A stretch of 64,000 bases of DNA from Halogeometricum pallidum JCM 14848 (GTDB taxonomy: Archaea; Halobacteriota; Halobacteria; Halobacteriales; Haloferacaceae), in NCBI RefSeq assembly GCF_000337095.1, contig NZ_AOIV01000008.1:62001-126000 (forward strand), in the 5' to 3' direction. This document shows positions 44,194 through 53,789 of the stretch, piece by piece. The position numbers and the translations under genes are program-made. The notes under the pieces were generated by a model. That model saw only the letters and a list, made by a program, of their open reading frames with translations. It did not search any database and was not told where the DNA came from. Within the stretch, counting starts at the first letter, position 1; every line of letters begins with the position of its first letter.

Positions 44194-44393
44194 CTACTCC
44201 TCGATTGGGACCGGACGGACTTCAAGGGTCCGCGTCGCCGGGTGCGAACCGCTCGGCGGCGTCGACGGGTCACCCAACCCCGCGCGGACTGAGCGGTCAT
44301 CGCGCGCGAAGACACTCTTGTTACAACTCGAAGGCACACGAAGGATGATGTGGATAGCAATTCACATTAACCCCGGAGTCGAAGATTCCGCAT

Positions 44394-45638
44394 ATGACTC
44401 AGTCGTACGTCATCATCGGCGACGGTGTCGCGGGGAGTTCCGCCGCCGAAACCCTCCGAGAGGAGGAACCAGACGCCGACATCACCATCGTCACCGACGA
44501 GGGCGAGGCCCTGTACAACCGCATCCTGATCAAGGAGTTCGCCAAGGGCAAGCTTCCGGAGGCGCCCATCTCCATCCACGACCCCGAGTGGTACGACGAA
44601 CGCGATATCGACCTGAAGATGAACACGCTCGTCACCGATGTCGACCCCGAGGGGCACACCATCGAGACGCACGAGGGGGAGACGCTGTCGTGGGACAAAC
44701 TGCTCGTCTCCGTGGGGGGGACGCCGACGCAGTTGCCCGTCGACAACTCCGACGCCGAGGGCGTCCACCACTTCTGGACGTTCCAGGACGCTCGCAAGAT
44801 TCGCTCGCACATGGAGGAGGCCGATAGCTCCGTCGTCGTCGGCGCGGGCCTCCTCGGCATCGACCTCGCGGCAATCACCGCCGCGCAGGGCGTCGAGGGC
44901 AAGTACCTCATGCGCGGGAACTGCTGGTGGCGCTACGCGCTCTCGCGGGAGGGCGGGGAGATAATCCACGAGGCGCTCCGCGAACGCAACGTCGAACCCG
45001 TCTTCGACTCCGGCGTCGACCACTTCGAGGTAGACGAGAACAACGAGGTCACGACGGCCGTCGACCCGAACGGCGACGAGTACGACGCCGACTTCGTCGG
45101 CATCGCCATCGGACTCGACTTCAACACCGAGATTCTGCAGGGGACCGACATCGAAGTCGACAACGGCGTCGTCGTCGACGAGTACATGCGGACGAACCAC
45201 GACGACGTGTTCGCCGCCGGCGACATCACGCAGTTCCACGACGTCATCCTCGGCGAACGCGCGCAGAACGGCGCGTGGGGCTCCGCGAAGGAGCAGGGTA
45301 CCATCGCCGCGAAGAACATGGTCGACTACGAGTCCGAGGAGTTCCGCTGGGTCTCCTCGTACTCCATCACGCACTTCGACTTCCCGTTCCTCTCGTTCGG
45401 CCACCCGACGCTGGGCGACGACGAGGCGGAGGCGAAACACTCCGACACCGAGTGGCGGCGCCTCGCGTTCAAAGACGGGAAGATATGCGGCGGCGTCCTC
45501 ATCGGTGACCTCGCGCCGCAGTCGAAGTACAAGAAGCTCATGCGCGAGGAACGCGTCGTCGCCGACCAGAAGGACGTGCTGATGCAGGAGCAGTTCGACA
45601 TCGACGACCTCGACCTCGAAGAGGCCCCCGCGGAGTAA
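44394..45638 (+). CDS. FAD/NAD(P)-dependent oxidoreductase (pyridine nucleotide-disulphide family)
   Basis: A 414-residue flavoprotein. MTQSYVIIGDGVAGSSAAE is the FAD loop; SSVVVGAGLLGIDLAA is the NAD(P) loop; and DVFAAGDITQFHD is the second FAD motif. It resembles nitrite reductase/rubredoxin reductase-type NAD(P)H dehydrogenases but no partner gene lies beside it. A short imperfect inverted repeat precedes it near 44348-44368. Confidence 0.92.
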   Translation: MTQSYVIIGDGVAGSSAAETLREEEPDADITIVTDEGEALYNRILIKEFAKGKLPEAPISIHDPEWYDERDIDLKMNTLVTDVDPEGHTIETHEGETLSWDKLLVSVGGTPTQLPVDNSDAEGVHHFWTFQDARKIRSHMEEADSSVVVGAGLLGIDLAAITAAQGVEGKYLMRGNCWWRYALSREGGEIIHEALRERNVEPVFDSGVDHFEVDENNEVTTAVDPNGDEYDADFVGIAIGLDFNTEILQGTDIEVDNGVVVDEYMRTNHDDVFAAGDITQFHDVILGERAQNGAWGSAKEQGTIAAKNMVDYESEEFRWVSSYSITHFDFPFLSFGHPTLGDDEAEAKHSDTEWRRLAFKDGKICGGVLIGDLAPQSKYKKLMREERVVADQKDVLMQEQFDIDDLDLEEAPAE

Positions 45639-45839
45639 CGTAGACTCCCTTCGCGATTCGGTTCGTTCGACCCGGCGTTACGCCTACGGACCCCGTTTCT
45701 CCTCCGCACCGATTCCGTTCGAGCGACCGCGCCCGACGCGAAACCCCCCTGCGAGGACAGTCTCTTCTCCGCCCCGTCCCCGGTCCGGACTCCTGTTCGT
45801 TCCCCAACCTTTATCAAAGAATATGTCGTTTGTTACCTT

Positions 45840-46076
45840 ATGTCACGAACCGCACGAGGCGCACAGCAGGAGATTCCGAACGAAGGAATGACCATAGTGC
45901 GAACGGGCCCGGCGGACATCGACGCGGACGCGACGGTCCGCCACTACGACCAACTCTCCGAACGGGCCCGACGGGTCGTCGCCGACGCCGCGAACGGGTC
46001 GGAGCCGTCGGTGCGGGCGCCCGACCTCTCACCCGGCGACGTCGTCCGCTTCACCGACTACTACGTCGTCCGCTGA
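45840..46076 (+). CDS. Small acidic hypothetical protein
   Basis: A 78-residue frame beginning MSRTARGAQQEIPNEGMT and ending FTDYYVVR. Third codon positions are GC-rich as in nearby genes, and an AACCTTTATCAAAG promoter-like box lies about 30 bases upstream. The C-terminal LSPGDVVRFTDYYVV suggests a small beta barrel. No family recognised. Confidence 0.6.
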   Translation: MSRTARGAQQEIPNEGMTIVRTGPADIDADATVRHYDQLSERARRVVADAANGSEPSVRAPDLSPGDVVRFTDYYVVR

Positions 46077-46286
46077 CGCCGACGGGCCCCGCCTCTCCGC
46101 TCTCGCCCGTCCCCGCCATTCTGGGCTCGCCCGCCCCTACCGCCCCCGCTCTCACCGTTCGTCGCCGCGCCGTCGCGCTTCCCGACCGCTCGGTCCACCG
46201 GAGGAGATTCCACCGTCCGTCGCGGGTCGTCCGGCGGCGTGCGCGGAATCGAAGCGGTTTTGCGTCCCACGCGACCACGTTTCATC

Positions 46287-46703
46287 ATGGACGGAGGCGG
46301 CTCGACAGATATGACGCTGGCGTTCGAGTTGGAGGCGCTGAAGGCGCTCGCCGACCCGACCGTCGTATTCAACGACGCGCGACAGTGGACGGAGTACGTC
46401 GGCGTGGTGAGCGAAAAGCCCACCTACGTCGTCACGAACTTCACCCGGAAACACCGCGTCCGTCAGGACTTCTTCTCGGGGCCCCGCGGCGTCAAGGAGA
46501 GCCTGGAGAACGTGAAACGCCAGTTCGACACCGACCGGCACGTGTTCGTCGGCACCTCCGAGGAGGACCGCGCGTTGGCCGAAGAGACGGGCTGGGAGTA
46601 TCTTCCCCTCGAACAGGCTTCCGAGGCGGCCGGGGGGACGCTGGCCGGCGACGAGGAGGAAGCGGACCCCTTCGAATCGGAGACGCGGGACGACTGGCCC
46701 TGA
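46287..46703 (+). CDS. Conserved haloarchaeal protein of unknown function
   Basis: A 138-residue soluble protein (MDGGGSTDMTLAFELEALKAL ..., quoted in part). NFTRKHRVRQDFFSGPRGV and VGTSEEDRALAEETGWEY are likely conserved segments of a DUF7124-type haloarchaeal family; the name is tentative. A beta-alpha fold with a helical acidic C-terminal tail is suggested. The ATG at 46287 is preferred over a frame opening at 46239. Confidence 0.68.
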   Translation: MDGGGSTDMTLAFELEALKALADPTVVFNDARQWTEYVGVVSEKPTYVVTNFTRKHRVRQDFFSGPRGVKESLENVKRQFDTDRHVFVGTSEEDRALAEETGWEYLPLEQASEAAGGTLAGDEEEADPFESETRDDWP

Positions 46704-46802
46704 CGTCGACGCCGGGGAGACGCCCCGTATCGGTCGAATTCTCGCGTGAGGGGTGTTCCCGTAACGAAAGCGTTAATCGAGCCGCTACCCACCGTTGGTA
46801 CG

Positions 46803-47741
46803 ATGAGTCACCAGTTGCCTGACGTTCAGGCAAGCCAACCCGACGTCACCGTCGGACTGAGTCAGGTGGGAGTGACGGGCGTCGACAAACTCGTCAAAAT
46901 CGCCCGCGACGGCAAGCGACCGCTGATTCTGATGGCGGAGTTCGAGGTGTTCGTCGACCTACCGAGCGGTCGGAAGGGTATCGACATGAGCCGCAACATG
47001 CAGGTCATCGACGAAGTGCTCGAAGCGGCCGTCGCCGAACCGACGTACCGCGTCGAGGACATGTGCGGCGACGCCGCCGAGCGACTCCTCGCGAAGCACG
47101 ACTACACCTCGAAGGCCGAGGTGCGGATGACCGCCGAACTCGTCCTCAAAGAGGAGACGCCGGCGTCGGGACTGCCGACGCAGAGCACGACGGACATCAT
47201 CGCCAGCGCCGTCGCCACCGACGAGGGTACCCGCGAGGAGATCGGCGCCGAGGTGGTCGGCATGACCGTCTGCCCGTGTTCGCAGGGGATGTCCGCCTCC
47301 CGCGCCCGCGACGTGCTCCGCGACTTAGAGGTCGACGACGACACCATCGAGGAGTTCCTCGAACAGGTGCCGCAACCGGGTCACTCACAGCGCGGTCACG
47401 CGACGCTGACCGTCGAGACGAACGGGTCGCCCGACGTCGACCTCATCGACCTCGTGGACGTCGCCCGCGACTCGATGTCCGCGCGCATCTACAACCTCGC
47501 CAAACGGCCCGACGAGGACCACATGACCTACCACGCCCACGCCGACGCGAAGTTCGTCGAGGACTGCGTCCGTTCGATGGCCGAACAGGTCGTCGAGGAG
47601 TTCGACCACCTCGCCGACGACGCCGTGGTTCACATGAAGCAGTCGAACGACGAATCCATCCACCAGCACAACGCCCACGCGGAGCGCGTCACCCCCCTCG
47701 GCGAACTCCGCACCGAGGTCGAGACCGTCGACCGCTCGTAA
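46803..47741 (+). CDS. mptA: GTP cyclohydrolase MptA
   Basis: A 312-residue enzyme of the GTP cyclohydrolase IV/FolE2 class, which makes 7,8-dihydroneopterin 2',3'-cyclic phosphate for archaeal pterins. [35 protein letters not shown] (metal-binding Cys region) and [16 protein letters not shown] are the conserved blocks. The start [18 protein letters not shown] matches family N-termini and lies about 30 bases after an AAAGCGTTAATC element. Confidence 0.95.
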   Translation: MSHQLPDVQASQPDVTVGLSQVGVTGVDKLVKIARDGKRPLILMAEFEVFVDLPSGRKGIDMSRNMQVIDEVLEAAVAEPTYRVEDMCGDAAERLLAKHDYTSKAEVRMTAELVLKEETPASGLPTQSTTDIIASAVATDEGTREEIGAEVVGMTVCPCSQGMSASRARDVLRDLEVDDDTIEEFLEQVPQPGHSQRGHATLTVETNGSPDVDLIDLVDVARDSMSARIYNLAKRPDEDHMTYHAHADAKFVEDCVRSMAEQVVEEFDHLADDAVVHMKQSNDESIHQHNAHAERVTPLGELRTEVETVDRS

Positions 47742-47773
47742 TCCGCCCTCGACGCCGACGACGGCCGTTCCCG

Positions 47774-48706
47774 CTACGCCCGTCCGCCGGACGCGATGAC
47801 CGCCTTCAGTATCCTGTCCTCCTCGCCTTCCGTGATGTCCGGCGCGTCGAAACAGGCGCGGACGACTTTGCAGGCGAGGTCCGGTTCGCCCAGCGGCGGC
47901 GGTTCGTCGCCGCTCGCGGGGGGAGCGCCGTCGAGTCGATCCTCCAAGGCGGCTACCCGCGCGGAGAGTTCGTCGAGGCGAGCTAGCACCTCCCGCCTCG
48001 ATTCGGGGGCGCGGTCGGCGCCCGGGTCCCCCCCGTTCGACCGGACCGCGTCGCCGGCTTCCGTCTCCCCCCTTAGCTCCGATTCTCCGGGCCCGTCGGC
48101 CTCTGAGTCCATCGCGTCGTTCCCGTCCGTCTCTCCGGCCTCGTCTCCGTTATCGACGCCCACGCCGTCGGTCCGTTCGTGCGTCACCTCGCTCCCGCCT
48201 CGCAGCGCTTCGTCCCCGAGTGCGGCCTCCGCGAACGCCCGTCGGCGCTGCCAGTCGAACCCCTCGATGGAGTTGAGACGGTTGTTGATAGTGGACTGTG
48301 TCACCCCGAACTGCTCGGCGAGTTCGCCCTGCGTCGCCTCGGGCGAGACTCGAATCGCCCGAAGCGCCTCCCGTTGCTTCATCGTCAGCGTCGGCGGATC
48401 GTTCGGTTCATCGATGCCTCGGGGATCGACTCCACCCGCGTCCCCGTCCGTCTGTGCGTGTTCCATCTGTGATTGCTCCTCGGTCGCGTCGTGTTCTGAA
48501 CCGCCGGTCGTCCCCTCGCTCTCGGCGGGATCGCCGTACTCCTCGAAGACGCGTTCCACGAGGTCGGCGGACGCCCCGTTGACGGCGGCGGCGACCTGCT
48601 CGACCGACGCGCTCGGTTGCGACTCGGCGGCGTCCAGAATCTTCTTGTGTATCATCGCCCGCGGAACGGACGACTTCCCGTTGCCCACTCCCGAATATGA
48701 ACTCAT
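47774..48706 (-). CDS. HTH regulator with acidic linker and C-terminal coiled coil
   Basis: A 310-residue protein. A helical N-terminus (MIHKKILDAAESQPSASVEQ...) is followed by an acidic linker, then a winged-helix core near residues 105-160: MKQREALRAIRVSPEATQGELAEQ and GVTQSTINNRLNSIEGFDW (pieces). After a second long Asp/Glu/Gly-rich linker a predicted coiled coil (LARLDELSARVAALEDRL) precedes a small C-terminal domain. This is a haloarchaeal HTH protein of unknown target. Upstream lies a 219-base gap to the TrmB gene. Confidence 0.75.
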   Translation of the reverse strand: MSSYSGVGNGKSSVPRAMIHKKILDAAESQPSASVEQVAAAVNGASADLVERVFEEYGDPAESEGTTGGSEHDATEEQSQMEHAQTDGDAGGVDPRGIDEPNDPPTLTMKQREALRAIRVSPEATQGELAEQFGVTQSTINNRLNSIEGFDWQRRRAFAEAALGDEALRGGSEVTHERTDGVGVDNGDEAGETDGNDAMDSEADGPGESELRGETEAGDAVRSNGGDPGADRAPESRREVLARLDELSARVAALEDRLDGAPPASGDEPPPLGEPDLACKVVRACFDAPDITEGEEDRILKAVIASGGRA

Positions 48707-48925
48707 AACTCGTGTGTGTTAGAGTACCACAACGTGCGCCCGTATTGTCATGGACCGACTATATCAAACTATTTTCACGTAAACGAGGGTCTGGGCGAAC
48801 GCCGCACGCAGAATCGAAACTATTGCTTCTGAGACTGGAGGAGACGACGTAAGACGGACGGAGGCGGCTGATTTAGTCGCCGTCGGAGTTCGCTTAGTAG
48901 CGTATTAAGCTTCGGAGGGACTCCG

Positions 48926-49750
48926 TTAGTCGTCGGCGTCGACCGTCGAGAGCGACAGCGCGTCGGCCTCCTCCCAGCGCGGGTCGAACATCCCCCGGAT
49001 ATCGGCGGCGAAGTCGGCGTCCTTCAGGTCGATCATCGCGAACGCCTCCCCGGGGTCAAGCGGGTTGGGGACCTCGATGCACACCTCCATGTTGTCGATG
49101 AGATTGAACGTTCCCGGAAGCTGTTCGGTCGTCCGCACCTCGAATCGGGGGTGGTCCTCCAGTTGCTCCACGTAGCGTTGGCCGACGCTCCGAGGGAGCG
49201 AGGCGACGATTTCGGGCGACATCAGCACCGACACCTCGACGCCGCGGTCCAGGGCGGCCTCCAACTCCTCGGTGACGAGTTCGCCGACGCGGCCGAGGTC
49301 GAACTGCGGCGAGAGCGCCCCGGCGACGATAACGAGCGAGTCGTCGGCCGCCGAGAGTCGTTCGAGAAGCAGGTCGACCGACTCGTCCATGCCGACCGCG
49401 GCGGTCCAAAACTGCCCTTGAACCGGCTCCGCGGCCTCCAGTTCGTTCGTCAGGTCGTCGACGACGGCCTGGTACTGTTCGGCCTTCTCGGACAACTCCT
49501 GCCGCTTCGTCTCGAGCAGGCGGTCCAGCGCCGTGTCGGGTTCGACGGCGACGTACTTTTTCGGCCGACTGGCGGCCTGACTCCGCACGAGGCTGTGCTG
49601 TTCGAGGCTGTTCAGGACGTCGTAGATGCGGCCCATCGGCACGTCGCTGGCACGTGACAACTCTTTGGCCGTTGTCGCGCCGGTCCGAAGCAGCGAGCGG
49701 TACGCGCGCGCCTCGTACTCCGACAATCCGAGGTCCCGGAGGCTGGCCAT
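48926..49750 (-). CDS. TrmB-family transcription regulator
   Basis: A 274-residue protein with the TrmB-type winged helix at the N-terminus (LSEYEARAYRSLLRTGATT, VPMGRIYDVLNSLEQHSLV) and a C-terminal domain from about residue 100 with LLLERLSAADDSLVIVAGA and VSVLMSPEIVA, as in TrmB sugar-responsive regulators. The ligand is unknown. The ATG at 49748-49750 is preferred; a second ATG lies three codons upstream. A TATA-like GTTTTTACC lies about 25 bases upstream. Confidence 0.9.
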   Translation of the reverse strand: MASLRDLGLSEYEARAYRSLLRTGATTAKELSRASDVPMGRIYDVLNSLEQHSLVRSQAASRPKKYVAVEPDTALDRLLETKRQELSEKAEQYQAVVDDLTNELEAAEPVQGQFWTAAVGMDESVDLLLERLSAADDSLVIVAGALSPQFDLGRVGELVTEELEAALDRGVEVSVLMSPEIVASLPRSVGQRYVEQLEDHPRFEVRTTEQLPGTFNLIDNMEVCIEVPNPLDPGEAFAMIDLKDADFAADIRGMFDPRWEEADALSLSTVDADD

Positions 49751-49835
49751 ACCTCTCACTCAGCCTCCATCGGTAAAAACGAATCGGAGGTTTACACGTA
49801 TCGGCCGTTCACCCTTTCGCCCCTCGAGCGACGGT

Positions 49836-51476
49836 TCAGGCGTCGTCGGTGAGGTCGGAGACGGCTGTCATCAACTGCTCGGGTGTGGCCGCCGCCCGCT
49901 CGCACTCCCCGACGCGGACGACCGCTTCGTCGGGCGAGACGCCGTCGGCGCCGGGAAGGACGACCTTCTCGTGGTCGGCGACGCGCAGGGCGGCGCGGTG
50001 GAGGTCCGACCCGGCGGGCGCGCCGACGGCGACGGTCAGCGTCGGTCGAGTCAACCGGGCGGCGACCGATCCGTATCCGGCGACCTGCACGCCGATTCGG
50101 TCCCACGCACCCGCGAACGCGCCGACGGCCTCGCGGGCCGCCTCCTCGTACCGCTTCTCGCCGGTCGCCGCCGCGAGGTCGACCAGCGCGTCCGCCATCT
50201 CGACGTTCGCGTCGAGGGGGCGGAGCGGACGGTCCAGGAGGCCGAGTCCGGACGACGGACCGTCCCGAAAGGCGCCGTCGTCCGATTGCAGTCCGTCGAG
50301 GGCCGCGTCGGCGACGGCGCGCGCGCGGTCGAGGTACCGTTCGTCCCCGAGCACCTGCCGGGCGCGGACGAACGCGCCGAGGGCCCGCGCCTGATCCTCC
50401 AAGAGGAGCGTCTCGCCCGACTCCTCCGCCGCCTCGAAGTGCGTCACGACGCCGTCGTCGACGAGTCGGTCGTCGAGATAGTCTAGCGTCCGCGCCGCGT
50501 AGTCGCGGGCGTCCTCGTCGTCGGTGTACGCCGTGAGCGTCAGGAGGGCGTCGGCGGCGAGGGCGTTCGCGCCCGCGTAGGCGGTCAAGTCGCGACGCGG
50601 GCCGGCCCCCTCGGTGCGTTCCTCGGCGTCGCCCCCGTGGTAGTCGTCGTCGCCGGGACCGACGCTTCCCCCGAACGCGGCGCCGTTCCAGAGTCGGTCG
50701 ACGAGGAACTCGCGAGTTCGCTCGGCCGGGCCGAGGAGGGCGTCGTCGCCGGTGTAGAGGTAGCCGTTGGCGAACGCGCGGACGAGGGCGGCGTTCGCGT
50801 CGAGCAGTTTCTCGCGGTGGGGTTCCGACCAATCGCGGCCGTCGGCGTAGCGGAAGAACCCGCCGGCCACGTCGTCGAACAGCGTTTCGCCTATCGTCCG
50901 GAGCGTCTCGACGGCCTGCCGGTTCGACCGCTTGAGGGCGAACTCTATCGTCCGCGGCATCGGGAACTTCGCCCCGTCGCCCCACCCGGCGAACCGGTCG
51001 TCGTACTTCTCGTCGAGTTGGCCCGCGAGGTGCTCTTCGATGCGGGTGTCCACCGGTCCCGAGGGCGTCGGGTCGCCGGCGAGGGCGCGGGGGACGCGCC
51101 CGGACTCGGGGCCCTTCTCGGTCCACGTCTGCCGCACGCGGTTCAGCACCTGTCGCATCCCGTCGGGACCGAGGTACATCGCGCCCGTGATGAGTTCGCC
51201 CGCGGGCGTGCAGAACACCGTCGAGGGGAACCCGCCCATGTTGTACCGCTCCCGAACGCGCGGGTGGCGGTCCACGTCGACGCGGACGGGGACGAAGTCG
51301 TCGTTCACGTTCGCGGCGATGCGCGGTTCGCCGTACGTCTCCACGTCCATCTCGTGACAGCCGTCACACCACGTCGCCGTGAGCGAGAGCAACAGCGGTT
51401 TCCCGGCCGTCTCGGCCTCCTCGAACGCCTCCGGACCCCACTCACGCCACTCGACGCGCGTCTCGTCGTCCGTCAT
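49836..51476 (-). CDS. Thioredoxin-domain protein, YyaL/SSP411 family
   Basis: A 546-residue two-domain protein. The N-terminal thioredoxin fold has Cys37 and Cys40 in TATWCDGCHEMD and PSTVFCTPAG. The large C-terminal part (from about residue 170) is an alpha/alpha toroid seen in the SSP411/YyaL family (DDVAGGFFRYADGRDW, LLDANAALVRAFANG). The activity is not known. The length is shorter than the usual ~700 residues because part of the C-terminal region is reduced. Confidence 0.9.
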   Translation of the reverse strand: MTDDETRVEWREWGPEAFEEAETAGKPLLLSLTATWCDGCHEMDVETYGEPRIAANVNDDFVPVRVDVDRHPRVRERYNMGGFPSTVFCTPAGELITGAMYLGPDGMRQVLNRVRQTWTEKGPESGRVPRALAGDPTPSGPVDTRIEEHLAGQLDEKYDDRFAGWGDGAKFPMPRTIEFALKRSNRQAVETLRTIGETLFDDVAGGFFRYADGRDWSEPHREKLLDANAALVRAFANGYLYTGDDALLGPAERTREFLVDRLWNGAAFGGSVGPGDDDYHGGDAEERTEGAGPRRDLTAYAGANALAADALLTLTAYTDDEDARDYAARTLDYLDDRLVDDGVVTHFEAAEESGETLLLEDQARALGAFVRARQVLGDERYLDRARAVADAALDGLQSDDGAFRDGPSSGLGLLDRPLRPLDANVEMADALVDLAAATGEKRYEEAAREAVGAFAGAWDRIGVQVAGYGSVAARLTRPTLTVAVGAPAGSDLHRAALRVADHEKVVLPGADGVSPDEAVVRVGECERAAATPEQLMTAVSDLTDDA

Positions 51477-51674
51477 GCCTCTCCGTCGGGGACCGCTTGG
51501 GGTAAGCCCTTCGAGGCGTCGCCCGAATCGAACGACTCCGAGAGGAGGCGCGTCGACTCGGGAACGACCCTCCGCGACGCCACACAGTCAATAAGACGAG
51601 ATTGTCCTGGTTCGATGCGTTTGTTTCCGTTGTAGCGTGTTTTAAGGTAAGGCGAGTGATACTGTACAGCGAAC

Positions 51675-51833
51675 ATGCCCTCTCAGTTCGAATGCTTCCA
51701 AGACGGATGCAACTTCATGGTCCGCGCGGACAGCGACGAGGAAGTCGTCCACCTCGTCCGAGAACACGCGCAGTTCACACACGACATCACCCTCGACGCA
51801 GACACCATCGAAGAGGAGATCGAACGCGTCTGA
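51675..51833 (+). CDS. DUF1059 small protein
   Basis: A 52-residue acidic protein, MPSQFECFQDGCNFMVRA followed by a helical tail with EEVVHLVREHAQFTH and EEEIERV. The paired cysteines (FECFQDGC) and the histidines in HLVREHAQ and FTHD give a small metal-binding layout seen in DUF1059. A GTTTTAAGG box lies about 32 bases before the ATG. It precedes a HTH regulator gene by 58 bases on the same strand. Confidence 0.82.
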   Translation: MPSQFECFQDGCNFMVRADSDEEVVHLVREHAQFTHDITLDADTIEEEIERV

Positions 51834-51891
51834 TGCGCGCGTTCCTCGCCCGCTTCGAGTCTCAGTGCGACTCCGAACCCACGGACACAAC

Positions 51892-52644
51892 ATGGACGAC
51901 GACGACGTCATCGAGGTAGTCAAACGCCTCCCCATCCTCCAGGCCCTCCGAGACGGGTCGCAGAGCGCGGGGAGTCTGGAAGAACAACTCTCCTTCTCGC
52001 GGTCCACCATCCACCGAGCCACGAACGCGCTCGCCGCGTTGGGAATGATTCGGAAGCGCGGCGGCGAGTTCGAGTTGACCTCGTTCGGCCGCGTCGCGGT
52101 CCGCTGTCTGTCCCAGTGTCGACGCGACCTCGACATCGCCGACCGCCTCGCCCCGTTCCTCAACGCCGTCGACGCCGACGTGGCGTTCCCCATCGCCGCT
52201 CTCTCGGACGCCGCGGTCACCTCGCCGGACCGCGGGCAGGCGCACTTCGCCGTCAAGCGCGTCTCGGATCTGATGGCGGAGTCCGAGTCGCTCCGCACTT
52301 TCTCGGCCGTCGTCTCCCCGGTGTACGTCGACATCTGCTGTCGGCAGGCGCGTCGAGGCGCGAGCGTCGAGGCGATTTTCGACAGGCGGGTCGTCGACAT
52401 CCTGTTCGACGACTACGGCCCGGAGGCGCGCGAGGCGATACGGAGCGGCGACTTGGAGGTGCTCATCTGCGACGACTGCCCGTTCGAGTTGTTCGTCTTC
52501 GACGACTGCGTGGCGATGACGGCTCACGGCTCCGGCGGCGAACGGACGCCGTTCGTCGAATCGACGAACCCCGACCTCTACGAGTGGGCCGAAGACCTGT
52601 TCGAGCGGTACAAATCCGACGCGGAGTTCGCCACCGTATTCTGA
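51892..52644 (+). CDS. FilR1-like winged-helix transcription regulator
   Basis: A 250-residue protein. The first 70 residues (LPILQALRDGSQSAGSLEEQ, FSRSTIHRATNALAALGMI) form a winged helix. The C-terminal domain (LRTFSAVVSPVYVDICCRQ, GDLEVLICDDCPFELFVFDDC; pieces) resembles the DUF1724 middle domain of methanogen FilR1-type regulators. The CC and CDDC cysteines may bind metal or respond to redox. The ATG at 51892 is chosen over a frame opening at 51865. Confidence 0.85.
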   Translation: MDDDDVIEVVKRLPILQALRDGSQSAGSLEEQLSFSRSTIHRATNALAALGMIRKRGGEFELTSFGRVAVRCLSQCRRDLDIADRLAPFLNAVDADVAFPIAALSDAAVTSPDRGQAHFAVKRVSDLMAESESLRTFSAVVSPVYVDICCRQARRGASVEAIFDRRVVDILFDDYGPEAREAIRSGDLEVLICDDCPFELFVFDDCVAMTAHGSGGERTPFVESTNPDLYEWAEDLFERYKSDAEFATVF

Positions 52645-52809
52645 ATCTTCGGTCCGAGTAGCGACCGTGACCGCCCCATTCTCTTTTCTCACGTCTGAAA
52701 CAGCTCCCGTCGACCGAATCGTTTTCTAAATTGAACAGATGTGCAAATTTTGTTCGATACGGCGACGTATATTTGTATACCCGTCCATTATGATGACGTA
52801 CGAGGAAGC

Positions 52810-53151
52810 ATGTCTGCTGACACTGGGGATGGAAACGGATCGTCGATTCCGTTCAAAACGATCGACGACTTCCGGTACGACGACCAGATGGGGATGCATC
52901 GAGCGAGATACGACGCCGCGTCCGCGCACGAACTCCTCGTGGACATCGTCCTCGCCGTCGCGGACATCGAGGGGGCTACGACGGACGACATCGACCCGGC
53001 GTACCGGAGTATCGACGCGGACGCTTTCGAGACGCTGGTGCGCACGAATACGGGTGAGAATCCTTCGGCCGGACCGCTGACGTTCCCGCTCGGCGGGTAC
53101 CAAGTGACCGTCGTCGCGGGCGAGGTCACGTTCGAGCGCCGACCGTCCTGA
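52810..53151 (+). CDS. Stand-alone HalOD1 domain protein
   Basis: A 113-residue protein: after an N-terminal Gly/Ser region (MSADTGDGNGSSIPFKTID), the domain HELLVDIVLAVADIEGATTD ... SAGPLTFPLGGYQVTVVAG (pieces) matches the HalOD1 output module, here without receiver or kinase. The upstream 165 bases are AT-rich with an imperfect inverted repeat. It is not known how these stand-alone modules work. The window has another HalOD1, fused to a receiver, at 15564. Confidence 0.78.
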   Translation: MSADTGDGNGSSIPFKTIDDFRYDDQMGMHRARYDAASAHELLVDIVLAVADIEGATTDDIDPAYRSIDADAFETLVRTNTGENPSAGPLTFPLGGYQVTVVAGEVTFERRPS

Positions 53152-53273
53152 CCGACCGGAGCCATCGCGGGCGGACGCCCTCTCGGCGGAGCGACGAGCC
53201 GGTTGTTAGAAGGTGTTTTAGGCACGCCCGTGCTACGTCCGAGTAGTCGGGCGCCCCCCTCGCCCTGTTGAAT

Positions 53274-53666
53274 ATGAGACCAGAACTCCACAGAGAGACC
53301 CGAATCCCGAGCCCGGACCACGTCCAGACGGACGGCGGCGAGCCCTCGCTCGATACCGTCTTTCAGATACTCAGCAACCGCCGTCGTCGGTTCGTCCTCT
53401 ACTTTCTCACGGAAGTGGACGACTCGGTCGGACGCGAGGAGTTAGCGAGGCGCATCGCGACGTGGGAACGAGACGAGGACATCGGCGACGTCCCGAGCGA
53501 CGAGATAGCCCGGGTCACCGTCTCTCTCGACCACGCCCATCTCCCGCGACTCGAAGATAGCGGCATCCTATCGTACGACCGCGAGAATCGGGAGATCGCG
53601 GCGACCGACGCCGTCGACCGTTTCCTCCCGTATCTGGAGTTAGCCCAGTCCGAGGACTTCGACTGA
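53274..53666 (+). CDS. DUF7344-type small winged-helix regulator
   Basis: A 130-residue protein with a winged-helix fold: SLDTVFQILSNRRRRFVLYFL is the first helix pair and DHAHLPRLEDSGILSYDREN the recognition helix and wing. The layout matches the DUF7344 kind seen at 35243. ATG 53274 is preferred to the TTG two codons upstream. Target unknown. Confidence 0.82.
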   Translation: MRPELHRETRIPSPDHVQTDGGEPSLDTVFQILSNRRRRFVLYFLTEVDDSVGREELARRIATWERDEDIGDVPSDEIARVTVSLDHAHLPRLEDSGILSYDRENREIAATDAVDRFLPYLELAQSEDFD

Positions 53667-53789
53667 CGCCGTCGAACGCCCTTCGACGGGACGTGAGGCA
53701 GACTCTCGCGATAGTGTCGACGCCCGCATCCGCGTTCGGGGCCCGGTCGTCGAATCCTCGCGAACGACGCCCCACAGGACACAAGGGCT

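Noticed and set aside
44348-44368. A lac-operator-like imperfect inverted repeat (ATGTG...CACAT) upstream of the flavoprotein gene
   Set aside because: Arms of only five bases with an A/T-rich middle are too weak to call as an operator.
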